Positions 26,735 through 36,333 are shown, numbered from the stretch's first letter. The stretch is 64,000 nucleotides of DNA from Candidatus Defluviicoccus seviourii (GCA_900609035.2 UXAT02000023.1:1-64000), one strand, 5' to 3'. The notes: generated by a model from the sequence alone, not told the origin. Program-made: numbers and translations.

Positions 26735-27697
26735 TCAGAGCCAGGGCGCCGGCACAAAACCCAGCCGATGCAGCGCCGATTCTAGCGCGGCGGCGTCTTG
26801 CGGCGTCAGGCTCACCAGCGGCGGACGAATGTTGCGCCAGTGCGGCCGGCCGCTGTGGCGCACCATCAGCGCCTTCAACGCTGCCGTCATCGGGTAGACG
26901 GTAACGGCGCCACGTACGGCGTCGAGCCGCTCCTGGCTGCGGACCGCCGCCTCCCGCTCGCCACGCCGCCAGCCCTCAACTACCTCCGCGGCCAGATGCC
27001 CGGCGATGTTGCAGCAGGCGGTGATGCACCCCGCCCCACCGTTCTCCAACAGGCCGAACAGGAAGGCGTCGGAGCCCGTCAGGACCGAGAGTTGCGGGAA
27101 CCGACGCGCGGTTTCAACCATGCCGGCGCCGTCGCCGGAGCTGTCCTTGATGCCGGCGATGGTGCCGGGATAGCGCTTGAGCAGCCGCTCGATCAGCGCC
27201 GGCCCGAGTGCAACACCGGACATCTGCGGGAAATGATAGAGGCAGATCCGGAGACGGGCGTCGCCGACCTGCTCGATAACCTGGGCATAGGCGGCAAAGA
27301 TGCCGTCGTCGCTGACATTCTTGTAGTAGAATGGCGGCAGCATGAGCACCGCGCCGGCGCCGATCTCAATCGCCTTCAGGGTCAACCGCACTGTATCCGG
27401 CACGGCGCAGGTGCCGGTTCCGGGCAAGAGCGCGCTCCCGGGGAGGCCGCCCTCCGCCAACGCGTCCAGTAGCCGCAGGCGCTCATCGACAGAGAACGAG
27501 TTGGCCTCGCCCGTCGTCCCCAGCACCGAGAGGCCCGTGCACCCGCTGCCCAGAAGCCAGCGGCAGTGGCGGATCAGGAGCCCGTGATCCGGTGCGAGGG
27601 AGTCATCAAGCGGGGTGAGTACGGCCGCCAGCACACCGCTCAAAGGCGCTGTCCGGCCGGCGGCAGCAGTGTTTCGGGTCACAGGGGCTTCCTTCAT
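26735..27697 (-). CDS. Dihydrodipicolinate synthase (DapA) family aldolase
   Basis: This 320-residue TIM-barrel class I aldolase has the GTTGEANSFSVDER substrate loop, Tyr154 (CLYHFP) and the Schiff-base Lys184 (GIKDSSGD). It diverges from canonical DapA (GTTGEANS rather than GTTGES), so the substrate may be another 2-keto acid; a separate dapA may exist elsewhere. ATG 27697 overlaps the stop of the upstream YcgN gene (TGATG), indicating translational coupling. Confidence 0.82.
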   Translation of the reverse strand: MKEAPVTRNTAAAGRTAPLSGVLAAVLTPLDDSLAPDHGLLIRHCRWLLGSGCTGLSVLGTTGEANSFSVDERLRLLDALAEGGLPGSALLPGTGTCAVPDTVRLTLKAIEIGAGAVLMLPPFYYKNVSDDGIFAAYAQVIEQVGDARLRICLYHFPQMSGVALGPALIERLLKRYPGTIAGIKDSSGDGAGMVETARRFPQLSVLTGSDAFLFGLLENGGAGCITACCNIAGHLAAEVVEGWRRGEREAAVRSQERLDAVRGAVTVYPMTAALKALMVRHSGRPHWRNIRPPLVSLTPQDAAALESALHRLGFVPAPWL

Positions 27698-28191
27698 CAA
27701 GCCGGCCAGCTGACGATATGATGCTCAAGCCGCTGGCAGCGCTTGGGCGGCACGGCGCGACCGCGCGCCGAAATTCCCTGAGTGTGTACAAGCTCCGGGT
27801 CACCCGACACGAGCGGATGCCACCATGGCAGATCCCTCCCTTGCGCCAGCAGTCGGTAGGCACAGGTGGAGGGCAGCCAAGTGAAAGCCCGCACGCTGGA
27901 AGGCGTCAGTTGTTCGCAGTTGGGAACATGGCGTCTGCGTTCGCCATAGTGGCGGCAGCGGCAAGTGCCGATATCGAGCAGCCGACAGGCAACATCGGTG
28001 AATTCGATCACGGCCGTCTCGGCGTGCTCGATCTTCTCCAGGCAGCACTTGCCGCAGCCGTCGCACAGCGATTCCCACTGGGCAGCGCTCATCTCTTCGA
28101 GTCTGAGGCGTTTCCAGAACGGTTCCGGTGGCTCGGCCGGCGCTGCGGATATCGTTTCCGTCACGATCGGGACACTTTGCAAAGTGCACAC
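27697..28191 (-). CDS. YcgN-family cysteine-cluster protein
   Basis: This 164-residue protein of the YcgN/UPF0260 family has the cysteine cluster LCDGCGKCCLEK, CRLLDIGTCRCRHYGERR, PNCEQLTP and WLPSTCAYRLLAQGRDLPWW. The Cys pattern suggests metal or Fe-S binding, but the function is unknown. The start is GTG 28191 with GAAAGGA just upstream. It is coupled to the DapA-like gene by overlap. Confidence 0.85.
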   Translation of the reverse strand: MCTLQSVPIVTETISAAPAEPPEPFWKRLRLEEMSAAQWESLCDGCGKCCLEKIEHAETAVIEFTDVACRLLDIGTCRCRHYGERRRHVPNCEQLTPSSVRAFTWLPSTCAYRLLAQGRDLPWWHPLVSGDPELVHTQGISARGRAVPPKRCQRLEHHIVSWPA

Positions 28192-28259
28192 GATCCTTTC
28201 TCTTGCGTGGCGGAACGGAGGTCAACAGGAGTCTTGCCGGCCGCAGCCAAGGCGCTTTC

Positions 28260-29588
28260 TCACGCTTCGCGGTCGATCAGGTGGATGAAGGAGCCGGCAA
28301 CGCTGCCGTTGACGCGCCCGACCGTCCCCATCGGCGTGCCGGCCGCATCGGCGCAGGCAAACAGGGCTTGGCCCCTACCCTCGCGGCACACGGTCGCGTA
28401 ATGAAATTCGTGGCCGCGGAACGCCGTTCCGGCCGCTCCCAGCCGCGTCGCTGCCAGAAGCGTGGCATGGCGATAGCCGAGCTGAAGGCGGCGCTCGGCG
28501 AACGAGGTCACGAGCGGCAACAGCCCTGCCATCGCGTGGGTGCAGCCTCCAGCGTCGATTAGCCCCTCGCCCAGCACCATGTAGCCGCCGCATTCGCCAA
28601 ACACGCACGCGCCGCGCGCCGATGCTGCCCGCAGGCCTTGGAGAAAGCGCGCATTGCCGGCAAGCGCCCCTGCGTGCAGTTCGGGATAACCGCCCGGCAG
28701 ATACACTGCATCAGCGTCCGCGGCCGGAGCCTCGTCCGCCAGCGGCGAGAACAAAGCGATCTCCGCGCCGGCAGCACGCCATCCTTGGAGCGTCAGCGGA
28801 TAGGCGAAGGCGAAGGCGGCATCCTGCGCCACCGCAATCTTCTGCCCAAGGACGGGAATCGGCCCACCTGCAGCCGGCGGCAGGCCGGCACCTGCGGCCG
28901 GTCCCGGTCGGGCCAGCGCGACCAGGGCAGCCGTGTCCAGATGCTCCGCTATCAGGTCGGCGGCACGGTCGAGAAATGCATCCAGATCCGGGTGCTCACC
29001 CGCCTGCACGAGGCCCAAGTGACGCTCCGGCAGGCCGAGCCCGTCGAGCCGCGGCAGGGCACCCAGGATCGGCAGCGCCGGCAGGGCTTCAGCGCAGGCT
29101 TCACTCAGGATCGCCGCGTGCCGGGCGCTGCCGGCGCGGTTGAAGATCACGCCCGCCACGTCCACGTCCGCCCGGTGGCTCGCGAAGCCGCGCACCACGG
29201 CCGCCGCCGAGGCCGCCTGCGCGCGTACGTCAACGACGAGGATCACCGGCCAGCCAAGCGCCGCCGCGACATCGGCGGTCGAGCCCTTCCTTGCGGTCGC
29301 GCCATCAAACAGGCCCATGACGCCCTCGCAGATGATCAGGCTGGCATCTGCGCTCAGGGCGGCAACGGCATGCGCGAGTGTCGCAGGTCGCATCGCCCAA
29401 GGATCGAGGTTGAGGCAGGGCTTGCCGCTGGCGGCGGCATGAAAGGCGGGGTCGATGTAGTCGGGGCCGACCTTGGCCGAGGCGACCGCCACGCCCCGCC
29501 GGGCAAAGAGCCGCAACAGGCCGAGCGTGAGGCAGGTCTTGCCGCTGCCCGAGGCCGGTGCGGCAATGATGAGGCCAGCCGCGCCCAC
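28260..29588 (-). CDS. cbiA: Cobyrinate a,c-diamide synthase (CbiA/CobB)
   Basis: This glutamine- and ATP-dependent amidase amidates the a and c side chains of the corrin ring. It has the N-terminal P-loop APASGSGKT (residues 10-18), VGPDYIDPAFH, the GVMGLFDGAT segment, and the C-terminal GATase domain with ECGGYMVLGEGLI (catalytic Cys) and GHEFHYATV. The length of 442 residues is normal. It lies on the minus strand, separated from the main cobalamin genes by the SCO/TauE pair. Confidence 0.93.
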   Translation of the reverse strand: MGAAGLIIAAPASGSGKTCLTLGLLRLFARRGVAVASAKVGPDYIDPAFHAAASGKPCLNLDPWAMRPATLAHAVAALSADASLIICEGVMGLFDGATARKGSTADVAAALGWPVILVVDVRAQAASAAAVVRGFASHRADVDVAGVIFNRAGSARHAAILSEACAEALPALPILGALPRLDGLGLPERHLGLVQAGEHPDLDAFLDRAADLIAEHLDTAALVALARPGPAAGAGLPPAAGGPIPVLGQKIAVAQDAAFAFAYPLTLQGWRAAGAEIALFSPLADEAPAADADAVYLPGGYPELHAGALAGNARFLQGLRAASARGACVFGECGGYMVLGEGLIDAGGCTHAMAGLLPLVTSFAERRLQLGYRHATLLAATRLGAAGTAFRGHEFHYATVCREGRGQALFACADAAGTPMGTVGRVNGSVAGSFIHLIDREA

Positions 29589-29603
29589 GCCGGTTCCTGC
29601 AGC

Positions 29604-30293
29604 CTAGAGGATCTTGTTCAGTCGTTCCGCCATCGCTTCCGGCGTCATGTCGTGGCGGAAGAACTGCACGAACGTTCCATCCGGCGCCATCAGGTAGGTA
29701 AACGCGCTGTGATCGACAAGGTAGCCTTCGGCGGCGCCGTTCTCGTTCTGCACCTTGGCGTAATAGACGCGGTAGGCGGCAGCGGCTGCCTTCACCTGTT
29801 CCGGCGTACCGGTAAGGCCGATCAGGCGTGGATCGAACGCAGCGACGTAATCGCGCATCTTCTCGACCGTGTCACGCTCTGGATCAATCGTGACCATCAC
29901 CGGCTGAATCATTTCCGCCTTCTTTCCCAACATCTGCAGCGCCTCGAAATTGCGCTGCAACGACAAGGGGCAGACGTCGGGGCAGTAGATGTAGCCGAAA
30001 TAGATCAGCATGTAGCGACCGCGGAAGTCGGCATCGGTCACCGTGCGGCCGTTATGATCGGTGAGCGTGAACGGTCCGCCGAGCGAGCCCAGCGTCGCCT
30101 GGCCAAGGCTCGCCTGCTGCGGCGCTGGGCTTAAGAAATGGCCGACCGCAAGCACGCCCACGAGCCCGATCAGCAACAATGCAGCAACGGTGGCAAGACC
30201 GTGGCTTACCTTGGGCGTCCGCCATTGGCGTGGGCTGGTCGAGCTCTTGCTTGTGTTTCCCTTCGGCATCCTGCTCAAACTCCGGTGCTTCAC
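29604..30293 (-). CDS. SCO1/SenC-type copper chaperone
   Basis: This 229-residue membrane-anchored thioredoxin-fold protein delivers copper to cytochrome oxidase. A transmembrane helix is at about 33-53. The copper site CPDVC has Cys104 and Cys108 and the conserved His is in DHSAFTYLM. The DPERDT segment is typical. It sits beside a TauE-like membrane protein with which it shares a strand and only 0-1 bp spacing. A later ATG at codon 9 could be the real start. Confidence 0.92.
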   Translation of the reverse strand: MKHRSLSRMPKGNTSKSSTSPRQWRTPKVSHGLATVAALLLIGLVGVLAVGHFLSPAPQQASLGQATLGSLGGPFTLTDHNGRTVTDADFRGRYMLIYFGYIYCPDVCPLSLQRNFEALQMLGKKAEMIQPVMVTIDPERDTVEKMRDYVAAFDPRLIGLTGTPEQVKAAAAAYRVYYAKVQNENGAAEGYLVDHSAFTYLMAPDGTFVQFFRHDMTPEAMAERLNKIL

Positions 30294-31097
30294 TCAGGCC
30301 AGCGTGCGCCAGGCAAAATAGGACAGCGCGGCGGCGTTCAGCAGCATCAAGACCGGCATCACGGCACGGCTTGCCTGCATGAAACGGCCGGCGGCGACGT
30401 GGCCGGCAATACCGACGAGCAACAACGCCGGCACCGTGCCGAGCGCGAACGCCAGCATGGCGAACGCCCCCGCGAGCGGTCCACCGCTCGATGCCGCCGC
30501 AGCCAGCGCGCCGTACAGAAGCCCGCACGGCAGGAACCCAAGCGCTACGCCCAACAGATAGCCACGCCAGCCCACGGGCCGCGCGAACAACGGCCGTACC
30601 AGCGGGCTGCCGTAACGTGACCACAGGCCGCCGCCATCGGACCCGCCCGACCATGGCAGGCGCACGGCCAGCTGGTGCAGCGCGTAGGTCGCGAAAAACA
30701 GCGCCGCCAACAGCAGCAGTGCCGCCGACAGCCACTTGAGGCCCGTGGCAGCGATCATGCCATCTGCAATCAGGGCCGCCAGCGCGCCCAAGAGCGCGTA
30801 CGTCGTCGCCCGGCCCAAATGATACGGCACCAGCGCAGCGCCGGCGAGGCGATGCCACTCCCGCATGTCCCTGGCCGGCACCGCTTCCAGGCGCGCGACA
30901 GCCTGCGAGAGCACGAATGGCCCGCACATGCCGGCGCAATGGGTCAGGCCACCCAAGAGCCCCGCCAGCAAGAGGCTGGTCAAAAGGCCGCCATGGGCGA
31001 CCACCACCGTCTGGCAGTGAGCCAGCGCCGCGCTCAACAACCCCTGTGCCAGCGAACTTGCGTCCACGTTTGAAGGCGTCCCGTTATTGCACTGCAA
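30294..31097 (-). CDS. TauE/SafE-related membrane protein (copper/cytochrome assembly type)
   Basis: This 267-residue polytopic protein has the signature GGLTHCAGMCGPFVLSQA and a second GFLPCGLLYGALAAA motif in related helices, as in the CcsA/DsbD-like and TauE-like family often found with copper or cytochrome c oxidase genes. About six helices are visible. It lies directly upstream of the SCO gene, suggesting copper handling for respiratory oxidase. The true substrate is unknown. Confidence 0.78.
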   Translation of the reverse strand: MQCNNGTPSNVDASSLAQGLLSAALAHCQTVVVAHGGLLTSLLLAGLLGGLTHCAGMCGPFVLSQAVARLEAVPARDMREWHRLAGAALVPYHLGRATTYALLGALAALIADGMIAATGLKWLSAALLLLAALFFATYALHQLAVRLPWSGGSDGGGLWSRYGSPLVRPLFARPVGWRGYLLGVALGFLPCGLLYGALAAAASSGGPLAGAFAMLAFALGTVPALLLVGIAGHVAAGRFMQASRAVMPVLMLLNAAALSYFAWRTLA

Positions 31098-31137
31098 AAA
31101 GGTTTCCTTACCCTAGCAGATCGGCCACCCTGGGGGG

Positions 31138-32268
31138 ATGGCAAATTTGATCGGCGAAGGGGATGGAGAGCACCCGCCGGCGACAGCGGACGAGCGGCCG
31201 CAGGCGCCGCTGCGCACAGGCTGGACAACCGGCACATGCGCCGCTGCTGCTGCCGCCGCCGCCTATCAGGCGCTTCTTACTGGCGCCTTTCCCGATCCGG
31301 TGACCGTAAACCTGCCGTGCGGCGGCTCAGTCTCACTGCCGATCCATCGTTGCCGGCTCGAGCCGGCCGCGGCCACGGCCTCGGTCATCAAGGATGCCGG
31401 CGACGACCCCGATGTCACCCACGGCGCTGAGGTCGTCGTGACCATCGTCGCCGCAGTCGCCGGGCACGGCATTACCTTTCACGGCGGTGCTGGCGTCGGT
31501 ACCGTCACCCTGCCCGGCCTGCCGGTCGCCGTCGGTGAGCCGGCGATCAACCCTGGTCCGCGGCAGATGATCGACGAGGCGCTCAATGCCATCGCCGCCC
31601 GCGCCGGCACGACGGCGGACCTCCAGGTGACGATCGCCATCCCCGGCGGTGCCGAACTCGCCGAGCGCACACTCAACGGCCGCCTCGGCATTCGCGGCGG
31701 GCTCTCGATCCTCGGCACCACCGGCGTCGTCAAGCCGTTCTCCTGCGCGGCCTGGATCCATTCGCTTCATCGCGGTGTCGATGTCGCGCGCGCCTCGCGC
31801 CTTCAGCACTTGGCCGCCACCACGGGAAGCGTTTCCGAGGCGGCCGTGCAGCGCCTTTACGGCCTGCCCGATGCGGCGCTTATCGACATGGGCGATTTCG
31901 CCGGCGGCCTTTTGAAGTACCTGCGCACCCATCCGGTTCCGCGGCTGACGCTCGCCGGCGGTTTCGCCAAGCTTGCCAAGCTGGCGCAGGGGCAGCTGTA
32001 TTTGCATTCAGCCAAATCACGGGTCGATCTGCCGGCGCTCATTCACCTCCTCTCCTCCCTTCCCGGCGGCAGCGAAGCGGCAGAGGCGGCAGCGGGAGCA
32101 GAGACGGCGGCCCAAGTGCTGGCGGCGGGGGATGCGCATCGCGTTCCGCTCGCTGACGCCATCGCCGGCGAGGCGCGCGCGGTCGCCGCCGGCATGCTCA
32201 CACCCGGAACCGCGCTCGACGTGCTCGTGTTCGACCGCTCAGGCCGGTTGATCGGCCGTGCCGGCTGA
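31138..32268 (+). CDS. cbiD: Cobalt-precorrin-5B C1-methyltransferase (CbiD)
   Basis: This enzyme methylates C1 during the cobalt-dependent (early-insertion) route to cobyrinate. The 376-residue protein has the family start RTGWTTGTCAAAAAAAAYQA, then PGPRQMIDEAL, the ERTLNGRLGIRGGLSILGTT segment and LAGGFAKLAKLAQGQ. It overlaps cobK by about 11 bp and is divergent from the TauE-like gene with only a 40-bp gap. Its presence with CbiG and CbiX marks the anaerobic-type pathway. Confidence 0.94.
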   Translation: MANLIGEGDGEHPPATADERPQAPLRTGWTTGTCAAAAAAAAYQALLTGAFPDPVTVNLPCGGSVSLPIHRCRLEPAAATASVIKDAGDDPDVTHGAEVVVTIVAAVAGHGITFHGGAGVGTVTLPGLPVAVGEPAINPGPRQMIDEALNAIAARAGTTADLQVTIAIPGGAELAERTLNGRLGIRGGLSILGTTGVVKPFSCAAWIHSLHRGVDVARASRLQHLAATTGSVSEAAVQRLYGLPDAALIDMGDFAGGLLKYLRTHPVPRLTLAGGFAKLAKLAQGQLYLHSAKSRVDLPALIHLLSSLPGGSEAAEAAAGAETAAQVLAAGDAHRVPLADAIAGEARAVAAGMLTPGTALDVLVFDRSGRLIGRAG

Positions 32269-33049
32269 TCCGTTCCGGCTCCTGATCCTGGGCGGTACCA
32301 CCGAGGCCGCGCGCCTCGCCGCTGCCGCACTCAAGCGCTGGCCGCCGGATCGCCTGGCCGTGATCACGTCGCAAGCGGGCCGGATCGCGCCGCTCAACCC
32401 GCCGCCCGGTGCGTTACGGGTCGGCGGCTTCGGCGGTGTGGCGGGTCTTGCGGCCTACCTGCGCGATCAAGCGATCGATGCCCTCATCGACGCAACGCAC
32501 CCGTTCGCCGCCGTCGTCTCCCAAAATGCAGCCGAAGCTTGCCGGCAATCAGGCGTCGCGCGGCTGATGCTGATCCGCCCGCCCTGGCAGCCCGGTGTGG
32601 GCGATCGCTGGACCGAGGTTGCCGACATGGCAGCCGCAGCAGTGGCACTACGGCAGGAAAGCAGGCGCGTGTTCCTCACCACCGGTCCCGGTGCCCTGCC
32701 CGCCTTCAGCAATCTCAGCGATATCTGGTTCTTACTCCGGCTGTTTCAGCCACCGGCAACGCCGCTGCCGATCGCGCAACATGCCGTCGTCGTTGCCCGG
32801 CCGCCGTTCACCGTCGCAACCGAGGCTGCGCTGATAAGCCAGCACCGGATCGACACACTGGTCAGCAAGAACTCCGGCGGGCCGACCGATGCCAAGCTTG
32901 CGGCCGCGCGGGCCGCCGGCATCCGGGTGGTGATGGTGGCACGGCCCGCGGCGCCTGAAGGCGAGAGAGTCGCAACCGTCGCGGAAGCGCTCGACTGGCT
33001 CGCAGCGCGGCTTCAGGAGCCGGCATCGGCACGTGGCCGCAGCACGTGA
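32258..33049 (+). CDS. cobK: Precorrin-6A reductase (CobK/CbiJ)
   Basis: This 263-residue NAD(P)H-dependent reductase acts on precorrin-6A (or its cobalt form). Family features are LLILGGTTEAARLAAAALKR, ALIDATHPFAAVVSQNA, and DTLVSKNSGGPTDAKLAAAR (the conserved KNSGG). The start is GTG 32258, overlapping the cbiD stop. Its 3' end overlaps convergent cobM by 37 bp. Confidence 0.92.
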   Translation: MPADPFRLLILGGTTEAARLAAAALKRWPPDRLAVITSQAGRIAPLNPPPGALRVGGFGGVAGLAAYLRDQAIDALIDATHPFAAVVSQNAAEACRQSGVARLMLIRPPWQPGVGDRWTEVADMAAAAVALRQESRRVFLTTGPGALPAFSNLSDIWFLLRLFQPPATPLPIAQHAVVVARPPFTVATEAALISQHRIDTLVSKNSGGPTDAKLAAARAAGIRVVMVARPAAPEGERVATVAEALDWLAARLQEPASARGRST

Positions 33050-33783
33050 TCGTGGTCGGAAGCGTAGAGGCGGCTGTCGGTAAATCCCACATCCCCCAGC
33101 ACGCGGCCGACCAGCAGCAGCGCCGTGCGGGTAATGCCGGCCGCCTTCACCTGGTCGCGGATGTCGGCAAGCGTGCCGTGCAACAGCAGCTGGTCCGGCC
33201 AGCTCACCCGGTAGGCGACCACGATCGGGCAACCGGCGCCATAAACGGGTATCAACTCGCGCACAACGTTGGCGAGGTTGGCGATCGAGAGGTGGATCGC
33301 GAGCGTCGCGCGGGACGCCGCCAGCGTTGCCAGCTCCTCGCCCTTGGGCATCGGTGAGGAACGCGTGGCGGTGCGGGTCAGCACGATCGTCTGGCAGACG
33401 TCCGGCAGCGTCAGCTCGCACTTCAGTGCCGCAGCGGCAGCGGCGTAGGCCGGCACGCCGGGCGTGACGTCGTAGGCGATGCCGAGCCCATCCAGCCTGC
33501 GCATCTGCTCCGCGGTCGCGCCGTAGAGGGAAGGATCGCCCGAATGCACGCGGGCAACGTCAAAGCCCTGCCGGTCGGCTGCGGCCATCTCGGCGATGAT
33601 TTCATCCAGCGTCAGCGCTGCGGTATCGACGATGCGTGCACCGGCCGGTGCCTCCGCCACCACCTCCCGCGGCACCAGGGAGCCGGCGTAGAGCACCACC
33701 GCGCAGCGGCGGATCAGGTTGAGCCCGCGCACGGTGATGAGATCGGGCGCACCCGGCCCGGCACCGATAAAGTGCACGCTCAT
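33013..33783 (-). CDS. cobM: Precorrin-4 C11-methyltransferase (CobM/CbiF)
   Basis: This 256-residue uroporphyrin-III C-methyltransferase-fold enzyme transfers methyl to C11. Key segments are SVHFIGAGPGAPDLITVRGL, YAGSLVPREVV, RVHSGDPSLYG, TPGVPAYAAAAAALKCELTL and CPIVVAYRVSWPDQ. ATG 33783 gives MSVHFIGAG and overlaps the stop of the upstream fusion gene as ATGA, so the two are coupled. Confidence 0.94.
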   Translation of the reverse strand: MSVHFIGAGPGAPDLITVRGLNLIRRCAVVLYAGSLVPREVVAEAPAGARIVDTAALTLDEIIAEMAAADRQGFDVARVHSGDPSLYGATAEQMRRLDGLGIAYDVTPGVPAYAAAAAALKCELTLPDVCQTIVLTRTATRSSPMPKGEELATLAASRATLAIHLSIANLANVVRELIPVYGAGCPIVVAYRVSWPDQLLLHGTLADIRDQVKAAGITRTALLLVGRVLGDVGFTDSRLYASDHDHVLRPRADAGS

Positions 33784-36323
33784 GCCGGCTCTCCCGCGCG
33801 CCCGCCCGCCGCCAGCTTGGCCGCATAGCCGCGCGGGGTGTAAAGCCACCGCCGCCGGCCACGGACGACCGCTTTCGTTTGCGAATTGCCGATCATGACG
33901 AGGGTCAGCATGTCGGCATGATCAGCAGTGAGATCAGCGAGCGGAATGATCACCTCCGTTTCGCCCTCCCGGCCCAGGTTGCGCGCCAGCAGCACCGGCG
34001 TCGTGGCCGGCCGGTGCGCCAGCAGGATGTCACGCGCACGCTCCAACTCGCTGCGCCGGCGCTGGGAGACGGGGTTGTAGAGAGCGACGACGAAATCCGC
34101 TTCGGCGGCAGCCCGCAAGCGGGCCTCGATGCGGGGCCAAGGCGTCAGCAGCGTCGAGAGCGAGATGGCGCAGAAATCGTGGCCGATGAGGGCACCGCCG
34201 CGCGCCGCTGCGGCCTGCAGCGCGGTGATGCCGGGGGCGACCGAGAGCGCGATCGCGTTCCACGCTGGGCGGTCCTCGCGGTCGAGGAGTTCGAACACGA
34301 GGGAGGCGAGGCCATAGATGCCTGCATCGCCGGAGCTGATCAGCGCGACGCACCGGCCTTCAGCCGCCAAATCCAGCGCTGTGCGGGCCCGCGCCGCCTC
34401 CTCCGTCATCGGTGCGCTGTGCTGCTGCTTGTCCGCGATGAGGTCGGCCACGAGGTCGAGATAGAGCCGATAGCCGACGATGTCGGTTGCGGTGCTCAAC
34501 GCGTGGGAGGCTTCTGCCGTCCGCCAGCCTGCCTGGCCGGGGCCGATGCCGACGATGGCGAGGCTGCCCTGCGGCCGGCCGACCGTGGCCGCCTTGATCG
34601 CCTCATCCGCGCGGGCGACGGCGCAGGTGGCCCGCGTGCCCACCGTCTTGGCGACAATCAGGCGCGCGGCCGGCCCAGCCGCTGCCAGGGCTGCGGCCTC
34701 GGCAACGCCATGGCAGCCGACAGCGCGGAACACCGTTTCCGATGGCGTCGCCAGCCGCGGCGTCTCTTGCTCAAGCCGGGCGGCGGTGAAAAAGCGCGCA
34801 GGCACGCCCAGAGCCTCGGCCACCGCGTGCGCCGCCGGCTCATCGGCCTTGACATCAACCGAGACGACGCACGCCACCGCCCCTTCGGCGAGCCCGTGCT
34901 CGTCCAGCGTTGCCCGCACCAGCGCCAGCGTCTCCTCAGGCGATGCATCGCGCTCGCAGCCGACGCCCACCGCGAGCACCGGCGGATGGAGAGCCAGCGT
35001 CGTCTCAGACGGCTCCAGGTGCCGCTCGGTGATGCGGATTGCATGATCCGCGCTCTCGGCAAAGGAAATCCCTGCCGTCGTCAGCCAATCGGCGGTTCCG
35101 GCCTCGATCGTGAGCGCGACCGGCTCGCCTGCCAGCAGCGCTGCCGTTACCGGCTTCACCGCCGCTGTGTTCCCGACACGCCAACCGGGCGGGGGGTCGT
35201 CAAGCGCAAGGCCGAAGCGGACATCGCCTGCGGTCGTGATCGCCGGCACACCTGCCGTCGCCGCCGCGATCGCGCGCGCTAGCCGGTTGGCGCCGTGATG
35301 GCCGCCCAGAAGCGGCACCACGACGCTGCCATCCTCTGCCACCGCGACCACCGGCGGTTCGGCCTGCTTGTCGTTCAGCAGCGGCGCCAGCGCCCGGATC
35401 AGGATGCCGGCCGCGCACACGCCCACGATCGGCACGCCGTCGCGGAACAGGGACTGCAAATGCGCAGCCGTGTCGCGGAACGAAAGGTCGGCATCGCTTG
35501 TCCGCCCGCTCAAACCGTGCACGTTGGCGCCGGGCAGGTGCGGTTTCAGGCGCCTCGCCAGCATCTGCGCCGCCGCCGAGAGGCACACCAGCGCCACGCC
35601 CGCTGGCAGCTCGGGCGCAATCCGCGCCTTGGCCGGCGGACGACGAACGAGGATGGTCGAGAAGTACGGCGCCGCATTATCGTCAACGGCCGCAAGCGGC
35701 AGCACGCGCTCGTTTGCCATCGTCGCCCGTTCGACGTACCAGGCACCCGCCATCAGGCCAAGGCCCTGCACGATCGTGCGCACCTTGGCGAGGTGGCGGC
35801 CAACCTTCATGATGACCGCAGCTTCCGCCCGTGCGAGGCGCGCCTCCAGCTCGGCGGCCGGCAGCGTCGCCGGCAGCACGACCAGCGTCTCGTTGCGCTC
35901 GACGATCGGCACGCCGGCGCGCGCGGCGACCGCCGTCAGCGACGAGACGCCGGGGACCACCTGCGCCGGGTAAGCGCCGGCCAACCGCTCGAACACGTAC
36001 ATGAAGGAGCCGTAGAGGAACGGATCACCCTCGCACAGCACCGCCACGTCGCGGCCGGCGTCGAGGTGTTCTGCCAGCGTGGCGCAGACGCGGCTGTAGG
36101 CTTCCTGGGCAGGGAAGCGATCCGCGACCATCGGCGTCTCGATCACGACTTCGATGGCGCCAGCGGGGATGTGCGGCGCCGCCAGCGCACGCACCAGGCT
36201 GTCGCCGCCTTCGGGTGCCGGATAGGCGATCACCGGCACGCGCGCCAGAATGTCGCGAGCCTTGAGCGTGATCAAATCGGGATCGCCGGGGCCGATTCCG
36301 AGGCCGTAGAGGGTACCGGTCAT
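33780..36323 (-). CDS. CbiL-CbiG-CbiH trifunctional fusion (precorrin-2 C20-MT / CbiG / precorrin-3B C17-MT)
   Basis: This 847-residue protein joins three cobalamin steps. Residues 1-235 are precorrin-2 C20-methyltransferase (YGLGIGPGDPDLITLKA, LCEGDPFLYGSF, VPGVSSLTAVAARAG). Residues about 240-590 are CbiG/CobE-like (VALVCLSAAAQMLARRLKPH, GILIRALAPLL, LLGGHHGANRLARAIA, then VGVGCERDASPEETLALVR). Residues about 595-847 are C17-methyltransferase (LAIVGIGPGQAGWRTAEASH, ISSGDAGIYGLASLVFE, ALYNPVSQRRRSELERA). It is coupled to cobM downstream and lies 10 bp after cobL. The fusion orders consecutive or nearby steps of corrin formation in one chain. Confidence 0.92.
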   Translation of the reverse strand: MTGTLYGLGIGPGDPDLITLKARDILARVPVIAYPAPEGGDSLVRALAAPHIPAGAIEVVIETPMVADRFPAQEAYSRVCATLAEHLDAGRDVAVLCEGDPFLYGSFMYVFERLAGAYPAQVVPGVSSLTAVAARAGVPIVERNETLVVLPATLPAAELEARLARAEAAVIMKVGRHLAKVRTIVQGLGLMAGAWYVERATMANERVLPLAAVDDNAAPYFSTILVRRPPAKARIAPELPAGVALVCLSAAAQMLARRLKPHLPGANVHGLSGRTSDADLSFRDTAAHLQSLFRDGVPIVGVCAAGILIRALAPLLNDKQAEPPVVAVAEDGSVVVPLLGGHHGANRLARAIAAATAGVPAITTAGDVRFGLALDDPPPGWRVGNTAAVKPVTAALLAGEPVALTIEAGTADWLTTAGISFAESADHAIRITERHLEPSETTLALHPPVLAVGVGCERDASPEETLALVRATLDEHGLAEGAVACVVSVDVKADEPAAHAVAEALGVPARFFTAARLEQETPRLATPSETVFRAVGCHGVAEAAALAAAGPAARLIVAKTVGTRATCAVARADEAIKAATVGRPQGSLAIVGIGPGQAGWRTAEASHALSTATDIVGYRLYLDLVADLIADKQQHSAPMTEEAARARTALDLAAEGRCVALISSGDAGIYGLASLVFELLDREDRPAWNAIALSVAPGITALQAAAARGGALIGHDFCAISLSTLLTPWPRIEARLRAAAEADFVVALYNPVSQRRRSELERARDILLAHRPATTPVLLARNLGREGETEVIIPLADLTADHADMLTLVMIGNSQTKAVVRGRRRWLYTPRGYAAKLAAGGRAGEPA

Positions 36324-36333
36324 GCGCAGCCTG

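Noticed and set aside
31098-31137. Possible cobalamin riboswitch before cbiD
   Set aside because: The divergent gap is only 40 bp, too short for a B12 riboswitch, and no conserved B12-box pattern was seen there or upstream of cbiX.
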